Below are positions 7,282-16,975 of a DNA stretch of 23,427 nt, piece by piece (the stretch's first letter is position 1; the number at the start of each line of letters is the position of its first letter). Both the position numbers and the translations under genes were made by a program. Where the stretch lies: NCBI GenBank assembly GCA_002469805.1, contig DKNW01000044.1, positions 1,930 through 25,356 on the forward strand. The letters run 5' to 3'. The DNA comes from Rhodobiaceae bacterium UBA7378. Lineage in GTDB: Bacteria > Pseudomonadota > Alphaproteobacteria > RS24. Under the pieces are notes generated by a model. That model was not told the origin of the DNA. It saw only the letters and a program-made list of their open reading frames with translations, and searched no databases.

Positions 7282-8531
7282 TGTCAGATATGGGACCAAT
7301 TATGCGGCGTCGATTTTCCAAAGCCAGACTTATGATAGGGCTGCTAACTGGGCTGGTAATCGCCCCCGATGTAAACGCGCCTGCATATGCCAATTCTGCC
7401 TTTGACACCTTTATTGCCAGCGTGCGGACCGAAGCGGCTGGGCAGGGCGTGTCGGAAAAATATCTGGCTGCGCTCGATACGCTGCAACCCGAACCGGAGG
7501 TGACGCGCCTTGCATCCAGCCAGCCTGAATATGTGAAGCCGATCTGGGCCTATCTCGACCATCTGATCACGCCGAACCGTCTGATACTAGGGCGGGAAAA
7601 TCTGGGCGATTATCGCCAATATGTAGATGGGCTGGAGGCGCAATATGGCGTACCGGCTGAGATTATTGTCGCGATCTGGGGCGTGGAAACAAATTATGGC
7701 AGCAATAAAGGAAGCTTTCAGGTTTTACAGGCACTGGCGACGTTGGGCTATGAGGGGCGACGGGCGAAATTTGGGCGCCAGCAATTACTGGCAGCCTTGC
7801 AGATTTTGCAATCTGGCGATGTAGCGCTGGGTGATTTTTACGGCAGTTGGGCCGGTGCCATGGGCCACACGCAATTTATTCCGACCACCTATCTGGCCTA
7901 TGCCGCTGACGGCACGGGCGATGGTAAGCGCGATGTCTGGACCAGCCCTCATGACGCGCTCGCCTCGACGGCGAATTATCTGAAAATTTCGGGTTGGCAA
8001 CGCGGTATCCCTTGGGGGCTTGAAGTAGCTTTGCCGGCGAAATTTGACTATAGCGTTGCCGGTCTCGACCAGCGCAAGCCAGCGAGTTTTTGGCGCGCGC
8101 GTAATGTGCGTGCGGCGGCGGGAAATGCTGAGTTGCCCGATCGGTTTGGCGAGATGTCGCTGTTTTTACCAAGCGGCCATCGCGGGCCAGCTTTTTTGGT
8201 GACGCAAAACTTTCGCGCGCTTTTGCGCTATAACACAGCCCCCGCTTATGCACTGGCGGTGGGCCGGTTGAGCGAGCGGTTTTCCGGTACCGTGCCACTA
8301 AAGGGCATCTGGCCGACCGGGGATCGACCTTTAAAACCAAATGAGATTTTTACGCTGCAACGGTTTTTGCGCAGCGCTGGTTATCTGATCGGCGACATTG
8401 ACGGGGTTGCTGGCCGCAAGACAATTGCCGCTATTCGGAAATATCAACGCGATGCCGGATTGATCGCGGATGGGTATCCGACACCCGGACTCTTGACCCA
8501 TCTCAGGCAAAAAAATCAGCTTAAGAACTAG
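7281..8531 (+). CDS. Lytic murein transglycosylase, MltB type with peptidoglycan-binding domain
   Basis: Cleaves the MurNAc-GlcNAc bond in peptidoglycan with formation of 1,6-anhydroMurNAc in the periplasm. From 7281 it has 416 residues. A signal peptide has an arginine-rich n-region (MRRRFSKAR), a hydrophobic core and probable cleavage after AYA (residue 37). There is no lipobox cysteine, so it should be soluble. The SLT_2 catalytic domain (about 40-330) shows IWGVETNYG with the catalytic Glu136, and GAMGHTQFIPTTY. A C-terminal PG_binding_1 domain (about 350-412) includes LQRFLRSAGYLIGDIDGVAG. Start: ATG 7281 overlaps the TAA of the previous gene (TAATG), suggesting translational coupling. 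ATG 7302, after a weak GGGA, would begin right at the signal peptide and is a fair alternative. Confidence 0.9.
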   Translation: MSDMGPIMRRRFSKARLMIGLLTGLVIAPDVNAPAYANSAFDTFIASVRTEAAGQGVSEKYLAALDTLQPEPEVTRLASSQPEYVKPIWAYLDHLITPNRLILGRENLGDYRQYVDGLEAQYGVPAEIIVAIWGVETNYGSNKGSFQVLQALATLGYEGRRAKFGRQQLLAALQILQSGDVALGDFYGSWAGAMGHTQFIPTTYLAYAADGTGDGKRDVWTSPHDALASTANYLKISGWQRGIPWGLEVALPAKFDYSVAGLDQRKPASFWRARNVRAAAGNAELPDRFGEMSLFLPSGHRGPAFLVTQNFRALLRYNTAPAYALAVGRLSERFSGTVPLKGIWPTGDRPLKPNEIFTLQRFLRSAGYLIGDIDGVAGRKTIAAIRKYQRDAGLIADGYPTPGLLTHLRQKNQLKN

Positions 8532-8563
8532 CGCCATGTATGGTTTGTGCTATGTTTCGCGCC

Positions 8564-9514
8564 ATGAGTGAGACGCAGACAGATGCCGGGGCGGAGATCG
8601 CCGAAATTCAAGCTGGGTATGCCGCGCGCGGTTATGTCAGTGACAGTCAAATTGCGACAGCGCTGTTTCTAGCCCGTAAGCTGGAAAAACCTATGCTTGT
8701 CGAAGGCCCGCCTGGCGTTGGCAAAACAGAGCTTGCTAAAGCGACGGCCGATTTTTTAAATCTGCCTATGATCCGCCTGCAATGCTATGAAGGGCTGGAT
8801 GAAAGCAAGGCACTTTATGAATGGCAATATGGCAAACAGCTTTTATACACGCAGGTTTTGAAAGAAAAACTAGGTGACCTGATGGACGGCGCACAGACGC
8901 TGGACCAATCAATGCAGCGTCTCAATGATTTTGAGGATGTGTTTTTCTCCGAGCAATTTTTGCAGACGCGCCCGCTATTGCAAGCATTGCGCGCGGAAGA
9001 GGGCACGGTACTGCTGATTGATGAGATCGACAAATCTGATGACGAGTTCGAAGCCTTCCTGCTGGAAATTCTGTCTGATTATCAGATCTCAGTTCCCGAA
9101 TTGGGCACGGTGAAAGCCAAGACCCCACCGCTGGTGTTTTTAACGTCCAACAATACCCGCGAAATCGGAGATGCATTAAAGCGTCGGTGCTTGCACCTTT
9201 ATATCGACTTCCCAGATGCGGCGCGCGAAAACGCGATTTTGCAGGCACGAGTACCCCAGCTGGATGGCGTGTTACGCGAAAAAGTGGTGGACTTTGTTCA
9301 GGCGATCCGCCAGATGGATTTGAAAAAACCCCCTGCGGTTAGCGAAACGATTGATTGGGCCCGCACGCTGGTCTTGTTGAATGTCCAGACCCTCGACGCA
9401 AGCTTTGTGCAGGACACACTTAACGTGCTGTTGAAGTTTAAATCTGATATCGAGAATGTGGAGAGCGACGTTACACGTGTGCTGCGGGAAATCAACGCCG
9501 TCGCTGCAACCTGA
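8564..9514 (+). CDS. MoxR-type AAA+ ATPase
   Basis: A MoxR/CoxD-like AAA+ ATPase, probably a cytoplasmic chaperone or metal-insertion/assembly factor acting with the VWA protein encoded next. From 8564 it has 316 residues. Walker A is GPPGVGKT (48-55), Walker B is VLLIDEIDKSD (149-159), VFLTSNNTREIGDALKRRC (191-209) is the sensor-1/arginine-finger region, and a helical lid follows. No Shine-Dalgarno is evident before 8564 or before the in-frame ATG at 8540, so the start is uncertain; 8564 is chosen because it gives the compact N-terminus usual in the family. The gene begins 32 bp after mltB. Its TGA overlaps the next ATG (TGATG), typical of the MoxR-VWA pair. No CO dehydrogenase or methanol dehydrogenase genes are nearby, so the client is unknown. 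Confidence 0.88.
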   Translation: MSETQTDAGAEIAEIQAGYAARGYVSDSQIATALFLARKLEKPMLVEGPPGVGKTELAKATADFLNLPMIRLQCYEGLDESKALYEWQYGKQLLYTQVLKEKLGDLMDGAQTLDQSMQRLNDFEDVFFSEQFLQTRPLLQALRAEEGTVLLIDEIDKSDDEFEAFLLEILSDYQISVPELGTVKAKTPPLVFLTSNNTREIGDALKRRCLHLYIDFPDAARENAILQARVPQLDGVLREKVVDFVQAIRQMDLKKPPAVSETIDWARTLVLLNVQTLDASFVQDTLNVLLKFKSDIENVESDVTRVLREINAVAAT

Positions 9515-10872
9515 TGATTGCTGATTTCATTCGCGTGTTGCGCGCAGCCGACGTGCGTGTATCCCCAGCAGAAGCAATCGATGCCGCTGATGTCATTGGT
9601 GCCGTTGGGCTAAGTGATCGCGACTTGCTGAAGAATGCTCTGGGTCAATGTTTAGCCAAAACCGAGCCCGAGAAACGCGCCTTTGACACCTGCTTTGATA
9701 CCTATTTCATCACGCCCGATATGGCGCAGACGCCGCCGCCGGACAACGCTGGTAACGCCCCTGAGGAAGCTTCGTCGGGTGATGATATGGCTCCACAGCA
9801 AGACGATGCGGTATCATCGGCGAATAGCCTCGAAGAGATGTTAACGCAAAATGATCAGGCTGCGTTACAGGCAGCGCTGGCTGATGCCGCTGCCGCCTCA
9901 GGACTAGAGGATGCACGATTGTTTACCCAGCAGGGCATGTTCACCCGTCGCATCTTGGATGCGATGGGTCTTGAGACACTTGACGCTGCCATCTCGCAAG
10001 CCCGCGCCGGTGGCGATGAGCCTCGTCGTCAGCAACTCGAAGATGGTCGCGCGCAAGTTTTTGACCGTGTGTCCGAGTTCGTTGAACGCCAGATTGCGAT
10101 GCGCACCAAAAATGCCGGACGGCTGTTGCGCGAGGAAGCCCTTAGTCGCATTCGGCTCGGTAATCTTGATAAAAGTGATATGAAAATTATGCGCGAGCTA
10201 ATCCGCAAGCTCGCCAAGCGCCTTGCAACGCGCCATGCGCGGCGGCGCAAAAAAGCTCATCGAGGCATGTTGGATGTGCGCCGCACCATGCGTCGGAATA
10301 TGTCGCATGACGGGCTGTTGTTTGACCTGCACTGGAAGCGTACCAAAATCGAGCGTCCCCGCCTTGTCGTCATGTGCGATGTATCTGGCTCGGTTGCTGC
10401 GGTATCGCGGTTTTTTCTTATGTTTCTCTACAGCCTCGATGAGGTGATGCCACGCACGCGCAGTTTCGTGTTTTCAAACCGCGCAGGTGAAATCTCTGAA
10501 AAAATGTCAAGTGGCGACATGGATGAGGTGATGACGCAGGCCTTGCGCGAATATGGCGGTGGCTCAACCGATTACGGCACTGCCATGACTGATCTGGCTG
10601 ATGCTGTGCTGGACCAGATGGACCACCGCACCACAGTGCTTGTGCTGGGGGATGCGCGGTCTAATTTTGGCGACCCGGGCCATCTCGTTTTAAAGGAAAT
10701 GGCGACGCGCGCGCGCCGTGTGATCTGGCTTAACCCTGAGCCTGAAGTGAGTTGGAATACCGGCGATAGCGAAATGCGCCGACTAGGGGCGTATTGCAAT
10801 CATGTGCAAGTTTGCAATTCCGTCAAAGATGTCGAGCGCGTGCTGGATAATCTGCTGAAAGTGAGCGTCTAG
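9514..10872 (+). CDS. CoxE-like von Willebrand factor A domain protein
   Basis: A 452-residue cytoplasmic VWA protein of the CoxE-like type, the usual partner of the MoxR ATPase encoded just upstream (TGATG overlap). The N-terminal ~200 residues are helical with an acidic, low-complexity stretch (about 70-130, rich in D, E, Q, A and P). A basic segment around 225-265 (RELIRKLAKRLATRHARRRKK) leads into the VWA domain. The MIDAS metal site looks complete: DVSGS (289-293), the Ser/Thr of GGGSTDYGTA (348-357) and D380 in VLGDARSN. Such proteins are thought to grip a client or a metal cofactor while the AAA+ ring works on it; the client here is not known. No membrane segment or signal peptide is present. 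It converges on gltD, with 11 bp between the stops. Confidence 0.87.
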   Translation: MIADFIRVLRAADVRVSPAEAIDAADVIGAVGLSDRDLLKNALGQCLAKTEPEKRAFDTCFDTYFITPDMAQTPPPDNAGNAPEEASSGDDMAPQQDDAVSSANSLEEMLTQNDQAALQAALADAAAASGLEDARLFTQQGMFTRRILDAMGLETLDAAISQARAGGDEPRRQQLEDGRAQVFDRVSEFVERQIAMRTKNAGRLLREEALSRIRLGNLDKSDMKIMRELIRKLAKRLATRHARRRKKAHRGMLDVRRTMRRNMSHDGLLFDLHWKRTKIERPRLVVMCDVSGSVAAVSRFFLMFLYSLDEVMPRTRSFVFSNRAGEISEKMSSGDMDEVMTQALREYGGGSTDYGTAMTDLADAVLDQMDHRTTVLVLGDARSNFGDPGHLVLKEMATRARRVIWLNPEPEVSWNTGDSEMRRLGAYCNHVQVCNSVKDVERVLDNLLKVSV

Positions 10873-10883
10873 CGCTTCAGTAG

Positions 10884-12302
10884 CTAGCGCGGAAGCCGCG
10901 TTTCACCCATCAACGCCAGATCAACCTCACGCGCGCATTGGCGACCCTCGCGAATGGCCCAAACCACCAGTGACTGACCCCGACGCATATCACCACAGGC
11001 GAAAACATTCGGAGACGACGTCTGATAAGTGGCAGTGTCTGCCGCAACATTGCCGCGCCCGTCGCGCTCCAGTGACAATTCGTCCAACATGCCCTCATGG
11101 ATCGGATGGACAAATCCCATGGCAAGCAGAACCAAATCGGCTTTAAGCTCAAATTCCGAACCGGCGATCGGCTGCATGTTTTCGTCCACTTTGGTGCAAG
11201 AGATGGCGCTTACATGCCCGTCCTCGCCCTGGATGCTCGTCGTCATCACGGAGAAGTCGCGGATCGCGCCTTCTTCTTGGCTCGTGGATGTACGCATGCG
11301 CAACGGCCAATCGGGCCAGGTCAGGCCCTTATTTTCTTTCTCTGGCGGCATGGGCATGATCTCCAACTGTGTTACCGAGGCCGCGCCCTGACGGAAGCTG
11401 GTGCCAATGCAATCCGAGCCTGTGTCGCCGCCGCCAATAACAATCACATGCTTGTCTTCGGCCAGAATAGGGGCCAGATCGCCGATTGGCTCCTGACCCA
11501 CGCGGCGATTTTGCTGCGGCAGGAAATCCATGGCGAAATGCACGCCATCAAGCAGGCGGCCGTCAACGGGTAGATCGCGGGGGACTTCGGAGCCGCCGCA
11601 CACAATCAGCGCATCGTGTTTTTCCGCTAGTTCGGATGCGGTAACATCGACGCCGACATTCGTGTTGTAATAAAAAACCACGCCCTCGGCTTCTAATTGG
11701 GTGACGCGTCGGTCGATCAGGTGTTTTTCCATTTTGAAATCGGGAATGCCGTAGCGCAGCAATCCACCAGCTTTGGCATGTTTTTCATACACGTGTACAT
11801 TATGGCCGCGCCGCCCTAATTGCTGAGCTGCCGCCATGCCTGCGGGACCTGCGCCGATAATCGCGATTGACTTGCCGGTTTTCTCCGCCGGTGTTTCCGC
11901 TGCAATCCAGCCATTTTCCCAGCCTTTATCGATGATGGCGCATTCGATTGACTTAATCGTTACGGGGCTATCATCAATATTCAAAGTGCATGCTGCTTCG
12001 CAGGGGGCGGGGCAGATGCGTCCGGTAAACTCGGGGAAATTATTTGTAGAGTGCAAATTAGCAAGCGCGCTTTGCCAATCATCTTCATAGACAAGATCGT
12101 TCCAGTCTGGAATCTGGTTATTGACCGGACAGCCATTATGACAATACGGCACGCCGCAATCCATGCACCGCGCGGCTTGGTCGCGCAGTTCTTCGCCATT
12201 CAGCGGAATGATGAATTCGCGGAAATTCTGAACGCGCGCCTCGGGTGCTTCGTAGGTGCGGTCTTTACGTTTAATTTCAAGAAATCCGGTTGCTTTACCC
12301 AT
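10884..12302 (-). CDS. gltD: Glutamate synthase (NADPH) small subunit
   Basis: Beta subunit of glutamate synthase. It passes electrons from NADPH through FAD and two iron-sulfur clusters to the large subunit, where 2-oxoglutarate plus glutamine-derived ammonia gives glutamate. From 12302 it has 472 residues. Cluster cysteines lie at 46, 49, 54 and 58 (CMDCGVPYCHNGC) and at 97, 101 and 105 (CPAPCEAAC). The FAD Rossmann motif is IAIIGAGPAGMAAA (146-159). The NADPH site is VIVIGGGDTGSDC, and GDMRRGQSLVVWAI is the C-terminal FAD motif. An in-frame ATG exists 39 bp upstream, inside gltB. The 12302 start is favoured by GGAG six bases ahead and by the family-like MGKATGFLEI beginning. gltB ends one base upstream (TAA-A-ATG), so the two subunits are tightly coupled. 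Confidence 0.96.
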   Translation of the reverse strand: MGKATGFLEIKRKDRTYEAPEARVQNFREFIIPLNGEELRDQAARCMDCGVPYCHNGCPVNNQIPDWNDLVYEDDWQSALANLHSTNNFPEFTGRICPAPCEAACTLNIDDSPVTIKSIECAIIDKGWENGWIAAETPAEKTGKSIAIIGAGPAGMAAAQQLGRRGHNVHVYEKHAKAGGLLRYGIPDFKMEKHLIDRRVTQLEAEGVVFYYNTNVGVDVTASELAEKHDALIVCGGSEVPRDLPVDGRLLDGVHFAMDFLPQQNRRVGQEPIGDLAPILAEDKHVIVIGGGDTGSDCIGTSFRQGAASVTQLEIMPMPPEKENKGLTWPDWPLRMRTSTSQEEGAIRDFSVMTTSIQGEDGHVSAISCTKVDENMQPIAGSEFELKADLVLLAMGFVHPIHEGMLDELSLERDGRGNVAADTATYQTSSPNVFACGDMRRGQSLVVWAIREGRQCAREVDLALMGETRLPR

Positions 12303-12303
12303 T

Positions 12304-15300
12304 TTACTCTCCTGCCGTCGCGTGGTCGGACGCCTGTTCACTCGCCAGTTCGTTTAAAGCCCGCCGAAACTCTGTTGGCATGACTTTTCGGAATTTGGAC
12401 TGGTAAGCATCCCAGTCCGCAAGAATGTCTTTTGCGCGTTGCGAATTTGTATATCGCGCGTGATTTTCAAGAAGGCGATGCAGCCGCTCGGCATCGTGGC
12501 CGGTCATGTTTTCTTTAATATGGCCCAGCGCGTTGTCCAGCGTTCCGGTCACATCTTCCAGATCGACCATGGCCATATTGCAGCGGCTTTCGAAATCGCC
12601 TTCAGTGTCCAGTACATAGGCAATACCGCCGGACATGCCCGCGGCAAAGTTACGACCGGTCGTGCCCAGCACGACAACCACGCCACCCGTCATGTATTCG
12701 CAGCAATGATCGCCGGCCCCTTCGACAACGGCAATGGCACCGGAATTACGCACAGCAAAACGTTCGCCCGCTACGCCGCGGAAATAACATTCGCCGTCAA
12801 TCGCCCCATATAGAACCGTATTGCCAACGATGATGCTTTTTTCTGGCACAATCGCGCTGTGCGCGGGCGGGTAGATCGCAATGCGGCCACCAGAAAGGCC
12901 TTTTCCTACATAGTCATTGGCTTCGCCGACGAGTTCAAAAGAAACCCCGCGCGCGAGGAATGCGCCAAAGCTCTGGCCGGCAGTGCCGGTCAATTTAACC
13001 GATATTGTGTCTTCGGGCAGGCCGGCGTGACCGTGGCGTTTGGCAAGTTGGCCAGACAGCATAGTGCCCGCCGAGCGGTCAATATTTGCTATCGGCGTGT
13101 CGATCTTGACGCTGGTCTTGTTTTCGAGCGCAGGCATGGCTTCGGCGATAAGTTTACGGTCCAGAATATCGTCAATCGGGTGGTTCTGAGTTTCGCAGTG
13201 GCGCACCGGCCTGTCGGTTTCGATTTTCGTGAACAGGCGCGTAAAGTCGAGCCCTTGGGCTTTCCAATGATCAATGGCCCCGCGCGTGTCGAGCAGATCG
13301 GTTTGCCCGATAATGTCATCCAGCTTGGTATAGCCCATCTCTGCCAGCATCTCGCGGACTTCTTCTGCCACAAAGAAGAAATAATTTATGACGTGCTCCG
13401 GTGTACCGGTAAAGCGTTTGCGCAGTTCTTCGTTTTGGGTGGCAATACCCACAGGGCAGGTATTGAGATGGCATTTTCGCATCATGACGCAGCCCGCAGC
13501 AATCAGCGGTGCTGTCGAAAAACCAAACTCGTCTGCACCCAAAAGCGCGCCGACAATTACATCACGGCCGGTTCGCAAACCGCCATCAACCTGCACGGCG
13601 ATGCGCGTGCGCAAATCGTTCAAGACAAGCGTCTGGTGCGTTTCCGCCAGACCAATTTCCCACGGGCTACCTGCGTGCTTTATTGAGGTTAGCGGGCTAG
13701 CCCCAGTGCCGCCCTCAAAGCCCGAAATGGTGACGTGGTCGGCGCGTGCTTTCGAAACGCCTGCGGCGACGGTGCCGACGCCGACTTCTGACACTAGTTT
13801 GACGGAAATATCAGCCGCCGGATTGGTGTTTTTGAGGTCGAAAATCAGTTGGGCGAGGTCTTCAATTGAATAAATGTCATGATGGGGTGGCGGTGAGATA
13901 AGACCCACACCCGGTGTTGAGTGACGCACGGAAGCGATACGCCGGTCGACTTTATGTCCGGGCAATTGTCCGCCCTCGCCGGGCTTGGCACCTTGCGCCA
14001 TTTTGATCTGGATCATATCGGAATTGGCAAGATATTCGGTGGTCACGCCAAAGCGTCCCGAAGCGACTTGTTTGATGGCGGACCGGCGTGAGTCGCCATT
14101 TTCCAATGGGGTGAAACGGGCAGATTCTTCGCCACCTTCGCCGGTATTGGATTTGCCGCCAATACGGTTCATGGCAATCGCCAGCGTTTCGTGAGCTTCG
14201 GGGCTGATTGAACCGAGCGACATGGCACCGGTCGCAAAGCGACGAACGATTTCAGTCACTGGCTCGACATCGTCCAGCGCAACCGGATTTCTGCCGCTCT
14301 CATCGGCCTTGCGGATTTTGAAAAGCCCACGCAGGGTTAAAAGGTTTTCATCCTGCGTGTTAATCAGGCGGGCATATTCACGATATTGATCGCGGCTGTC
14401 ACCGCGCACGGCATGTTGCAGAGAGCCAATGGTCTCAGCGTTCCAAACATGGTCTTCGCCACGCACGCGCACAGCATATTCACCGCCGACATCCAGCGCG
14501 TTTGACATGCTTGAGGGTGCGCCAAACGCCGCCATGTGGCGCCGAATGGTTTCCTCGCCCACTTCGCGCAGGCCAATGCCCTCGATCGTGGTCGCAGTGC
14601 CGGCAAAATATGCGTCGACAAAACTTTGAGCTAAGCCAACAGCGTCGAAAATCTGCGCGCCGCAATATGACTGATAGGTCGAGATGCCCATTTTGGACAT
14701 CACCTTGCGCATGCCTTTGCCGGTGGCTTTTACGTAATGGGCGTGGGCTTCTTCCCGCGATAGGTCAAGGCGCAGTTTTGTGCACAAAGCATCGACCGTA
14801 TCGAAAGCGAGATAAGGATTAATGGCTTCGGCACCATAGCCTGCCAGACAGCAAAAATGATGCACTTCACGCGCTTCGCCGGTTTCGATGACAAGCCCAG
14901 CCTGAGTGCGCAGTCCGGTGCGGATCAGATGATGGTGCACGGCAGCGGTTGCCAATAGGGCCGGAATTGCGATGCGTTCGGCATCGACATTGCGGTCTGA
15001 CAAAATAACGATGTTCTCGTGGCTTTTCGCGATGGCTTGCTCGGCTTGGGCGCAAAGTTCGTCGAGCCGGGCTGTCAGACCCTCAACACCCTCGCTCGCA
15101 GGCCAAGTCATATCCAGTGTTACTGCGTGGAAATCATTGTCTTTGATGTCGCTGATGCGCCGGATTTTTTCCAGATCATCATTGCTTAATATCGGCTGGG
15201 CAACTTCCAAACGCTTGAGGCCGGATGTGCTTTCAAGGTCCAGCAAATTCGGACGCGGCCCGATAAAAGATACAAGCGACATGACAAGCTCTTCGCGGAT

Positions 15301-16968
15301 CGGGTCAATCGGCGGGTTAGTAACTTGCGCAAAGTTCTGCTTGAAATACGTGTAGAGCGGTTTCGACTTTTCGGACAGCGCCGAAATTGGCGTGTCGGTG
15401 CCCATCGAGCCAGTACCTTCTTCGCCATTTGCGACCATCGGGGCCAGTAGGAATTTCAGATCTTCCTGGGTGTATCCGAAAGCCTTTTGTTGGTCGAGTA
15501 CTGACAGGCTAGCGCTGACATGAGCCTGCCCTTCAGGGGGGGGCAGGTCTTCCAGCTTAATCTGCGCGCGCGCCAGCCACTCCTCATAGGGGTGGGCCGA
15601 AGACAGCGTTGCTTTAATTTCATCATCGCTGATGATGCGCCCTTCTTCGAGATCAATAAGCAGCATTTTGCCAGGCTGTAGACGCCATTTTTCGATTATT
15701 TTTTCTTCCGCTGCGGGCAGCACGCCCATCTCGGAAGCCATGACAACTCGGTCGTCCGACGTCACATAATAGCGTGCCGGACGCAAACCATTACGGTCAA
15801 GCGTTGCCCCAATCTGGCGGCCATTGGTAAATGCGACAGCCGCCGGCCCGTCCCATGGTTCCATCAGCGCGGCGTTATATTCGTAAAACGCTCGGCGCTT
15901 ATTATCCATAAGCGGATTGCCTGCCCACGCTTCGGGAATTAACATCATCATGGCGTGGGGCATTGAATAGCCGCCCATGACAAGAAGCTCGAGCGCATTA
16001 TCGAAGCTGGCTGAATCCGACTGACCGTCTTCGATCAGCGGCCATAGTTTTTCCAGATCATCGCCAAACAAATCGCTTTCAAGCGCCGCGTGTCGGGCTG
16101 CCATCCAGTTAACATTGCCGCGCACCGTGTTGATCTCCCCATTATGGCAGATCATGCGGAACGGTTGCGATAACGACCAGGTGGGGAATGTGTTGGTAGA
16201 AAAGCGCTGATGCACGAGCGCCAGTGCCGAGATTGTATCAGGGTCGCGTAAATCATCGTAAAACGGTCCCAACTGGCTCGACAGCAACAGCCCCTTATAC
16301 AGAACTGTATAGGAGGACAATGATGGAACGTAAAAATACCCTCGGGCTTCCTCGATATCTGCAGCAGCGACTGACAGCTCAACCACGCGGCGGATGATGA
16401 ACAGATCACGCTCAAAACCGGCCTGATCGCGGTCTTGCTTTGCGTTCTCCACAAAAACCTGACGAATGACTGGCTCGGTCGGCACAATCGAATATCCAAG
16501 GTCCGAATTATCAACCGGTACATCGCGCCAGCCCAACACGCGATGCCCTTCGCTTGCGATCGTGTCGGCGAGCATCTGCTCGATTTGCGCGCGTACCGCC
16601 TCATCCGGCGGCAAGAAAATCATGCCGACACCATACTGGCCCTCTTCGGGCAATTCGATGTTCTGCGGGGCAAGAACTTTGCGGAAAAAGGCGTCTGGAA
16701 TCTGGATCAGCATGCCTACGCCGTCGCCAGCCTTGGGGTCAGCGCCAACAGCGCCCCGATGCTCGAGATTTTCAAGAATAGTCAAACCATCGCGGATAAT
16801 GTCATGGCTTTTGACATTTTTAATATTTGCGACAAACCCAATGCCACAAGCGTCATGCTCATTGGCAGGGTCATAAAGCCCTTGACGCGCGGGAAGGCCG
16901 GGGCGTTTGGCCCCGCCTGCAGATTTGCTGTCAAATTGTACTCTCTGCTTCCGCATTTCTTTTCCCAT
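12304..16968 (-). CDS. gltB: Glutamate synthase (NADPH) large subunit
   Basis: Alpha subunit of glutamate synthase, 1554 residues, near the usual ~1500. Order: a propeptide of about 40 residues, the class II glutamine amidotransferase domain starting at the nucleophile Cys41 (DACGIGFVA), a central domain, then the FMN-binding synthase domain. The last contains GGKSNTGEGGE, SVKLVSEVGVGTVAAGV and GGTGASPL, and the [3Fe-4S] cysteines C1160, C1166 and C1171 (CVMMRKCHLNTC). The C-terminal GXGXG beta-helix (SGGRIAIYPP, GGVVVVLG, GMSGGIAYVLD) follows. The start is not certain. ATG 16968 has GAGG 11 bases upstream within a possible hairpin; ATG 16956 (MRKQRV) is an alternative that would leave a 36-residue propeptide. 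Together with gltD it assimilates ammonia with glutamine synthetase. A perfect dyad lies ~190 bp upstream. Confidence 0.97.
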   Translation of the reverse strand: MGKEMRKQRVQFDSKSAGGAKRPGLPARQGLYDPANEHDACGIGFVANIKNVKSHDIIRDGLTILENLEHRGAVGADPKAGDGVGMLIQIPDAFFRKVLAPQNIELPEEGQYGVGMIFLPPDEAVRAQIEQMLADTIASEGHRVLGWRDVPVDNSDLGYSIVPTEPVIRQVFVENAKQDRDQAGFERDLFIIRRVVELSVAAADIEEARGYFYVPSLSSYTVLYKGLLLSSQLGPFYDDLRDPDTISALALVHQRFSTNTFPTWSLSQPFRMICHNGEINTVRGNVNWMAARHAALESDLFGDDLEKLWPLIEDGQSDSASFDNALELLVMGGYSMPHAMMMLIPEAWAGNPLMDNKRRAFYEYNAALMEPWDGPAAVAFTNGRQIGATLDRNGLRPARYYVTSDDRVVMASEMGVLPAAEEKIIEKWRLQPGKMLLIDLEEGRIISDDEIKATLSSAHPYEEWLARAQIKLEDLPPPEGQAHVSASLSVLDQQKAFGYTQEDLKFLLAPMVANGEEGTGSMGTDTPISALSEKSKPLYTYFKQNFAQVTNPPIDPIREELVMSLVSFIGPRPNLLDLESTSGLKRLEVAQPILSNDDLEKIRRISDIKDNDFHAVTLDMTWPASEGVEGLTARLDELCAQAEQAIAKSHENIVILSDRNVDAERIAIPALLATAAVHHHLIRTGLRTQAGLVIETGEAREVHHFCCLAGYGAEAINPYLAFDTVDALCTKLRLDLSREEAHAHYVKATGKGMRKVMSKMGISTYQSYCGAQIFDAVGLAQSFVDAYFAGTATTIEGIGLREVGEETIRRHMAAFGAPSSMSNALDVGGEYAVRVRGEDHVWNAETIGSLQHAVRGDSRDQYREYARLINTQDENLLTLRGLFKIRKADESGRNPVALDDVEPVTEIVRRFATGAMSLGSISPEAHETLAIAMNRIGGKSNTGEGGEESARFTPLENGDSRRSAIKQVASGRFGVTTEYLANSDMIQIKMAQGAKPGEGGQLPGHKVDRRIASVRHSTPGVGLISPPPHHDIYSIEDLAQLIFDLKNTNPAADISVKLVSEVGVGTVAAGVSKARADHVTISGFEGGTGASPLTSIKHAGSPWEIGLAETHQTLVLNDLRTRIAVQVDGGLRTGRDVIVGALLGADEFGFSTAPLIAAGCVMMRKCHLNTCPVGIATQNEELRKRFTGTPEHVINYFFFVAEEVREMLAEMGYTKLDDIIGQTDLLDTRGAIDHWKAQGLDFTRLFTKIETDRPVRHCETQNHPIDDILDRKLIAEAMPALENKTSVKIDTPIANIDRSAGTMLSGQLAKRHGHAGLPEDTISVKLTGTAGQSFGAFLARGVSFELVGEANDYVGKGLSGGRIAIYPPAHSAIVPEKSIIVGNTVLYGAIDGECYFRGVAGERFAVRNSGAIAVVEGAGDHCCEYMTGGVVVVLGTTGRNFAAGMSGGIAYVLDTEGDFESRCNMAMVDLEDVTGTLDNALGHIKENMTGHDAERLHRLLENHARYTNSQRAKDILADWDAYQSKFRKVMPTEFRRALNELASEQASDHATAGE

Positions 16969-16975
16969 CCGTCGC

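Noticed and set aside
10870..10905. Possible bidirectional terminator between the VWA gene and gltD
   Set aside because: Short GCTTC/GAAGC pairing exists, but its 3' arm is inside gltD coding sequence and there is no T-tract on either strand.
12859..13686. A 275-codon open frame on the plus strand opposite gltB
   Set aside because: It lies wholly antisense to the conserved FMN and C-terminal regions of gltB, has no recognisable family motifs and no ribosome site; it is a by-product of codon bias on the other strand.
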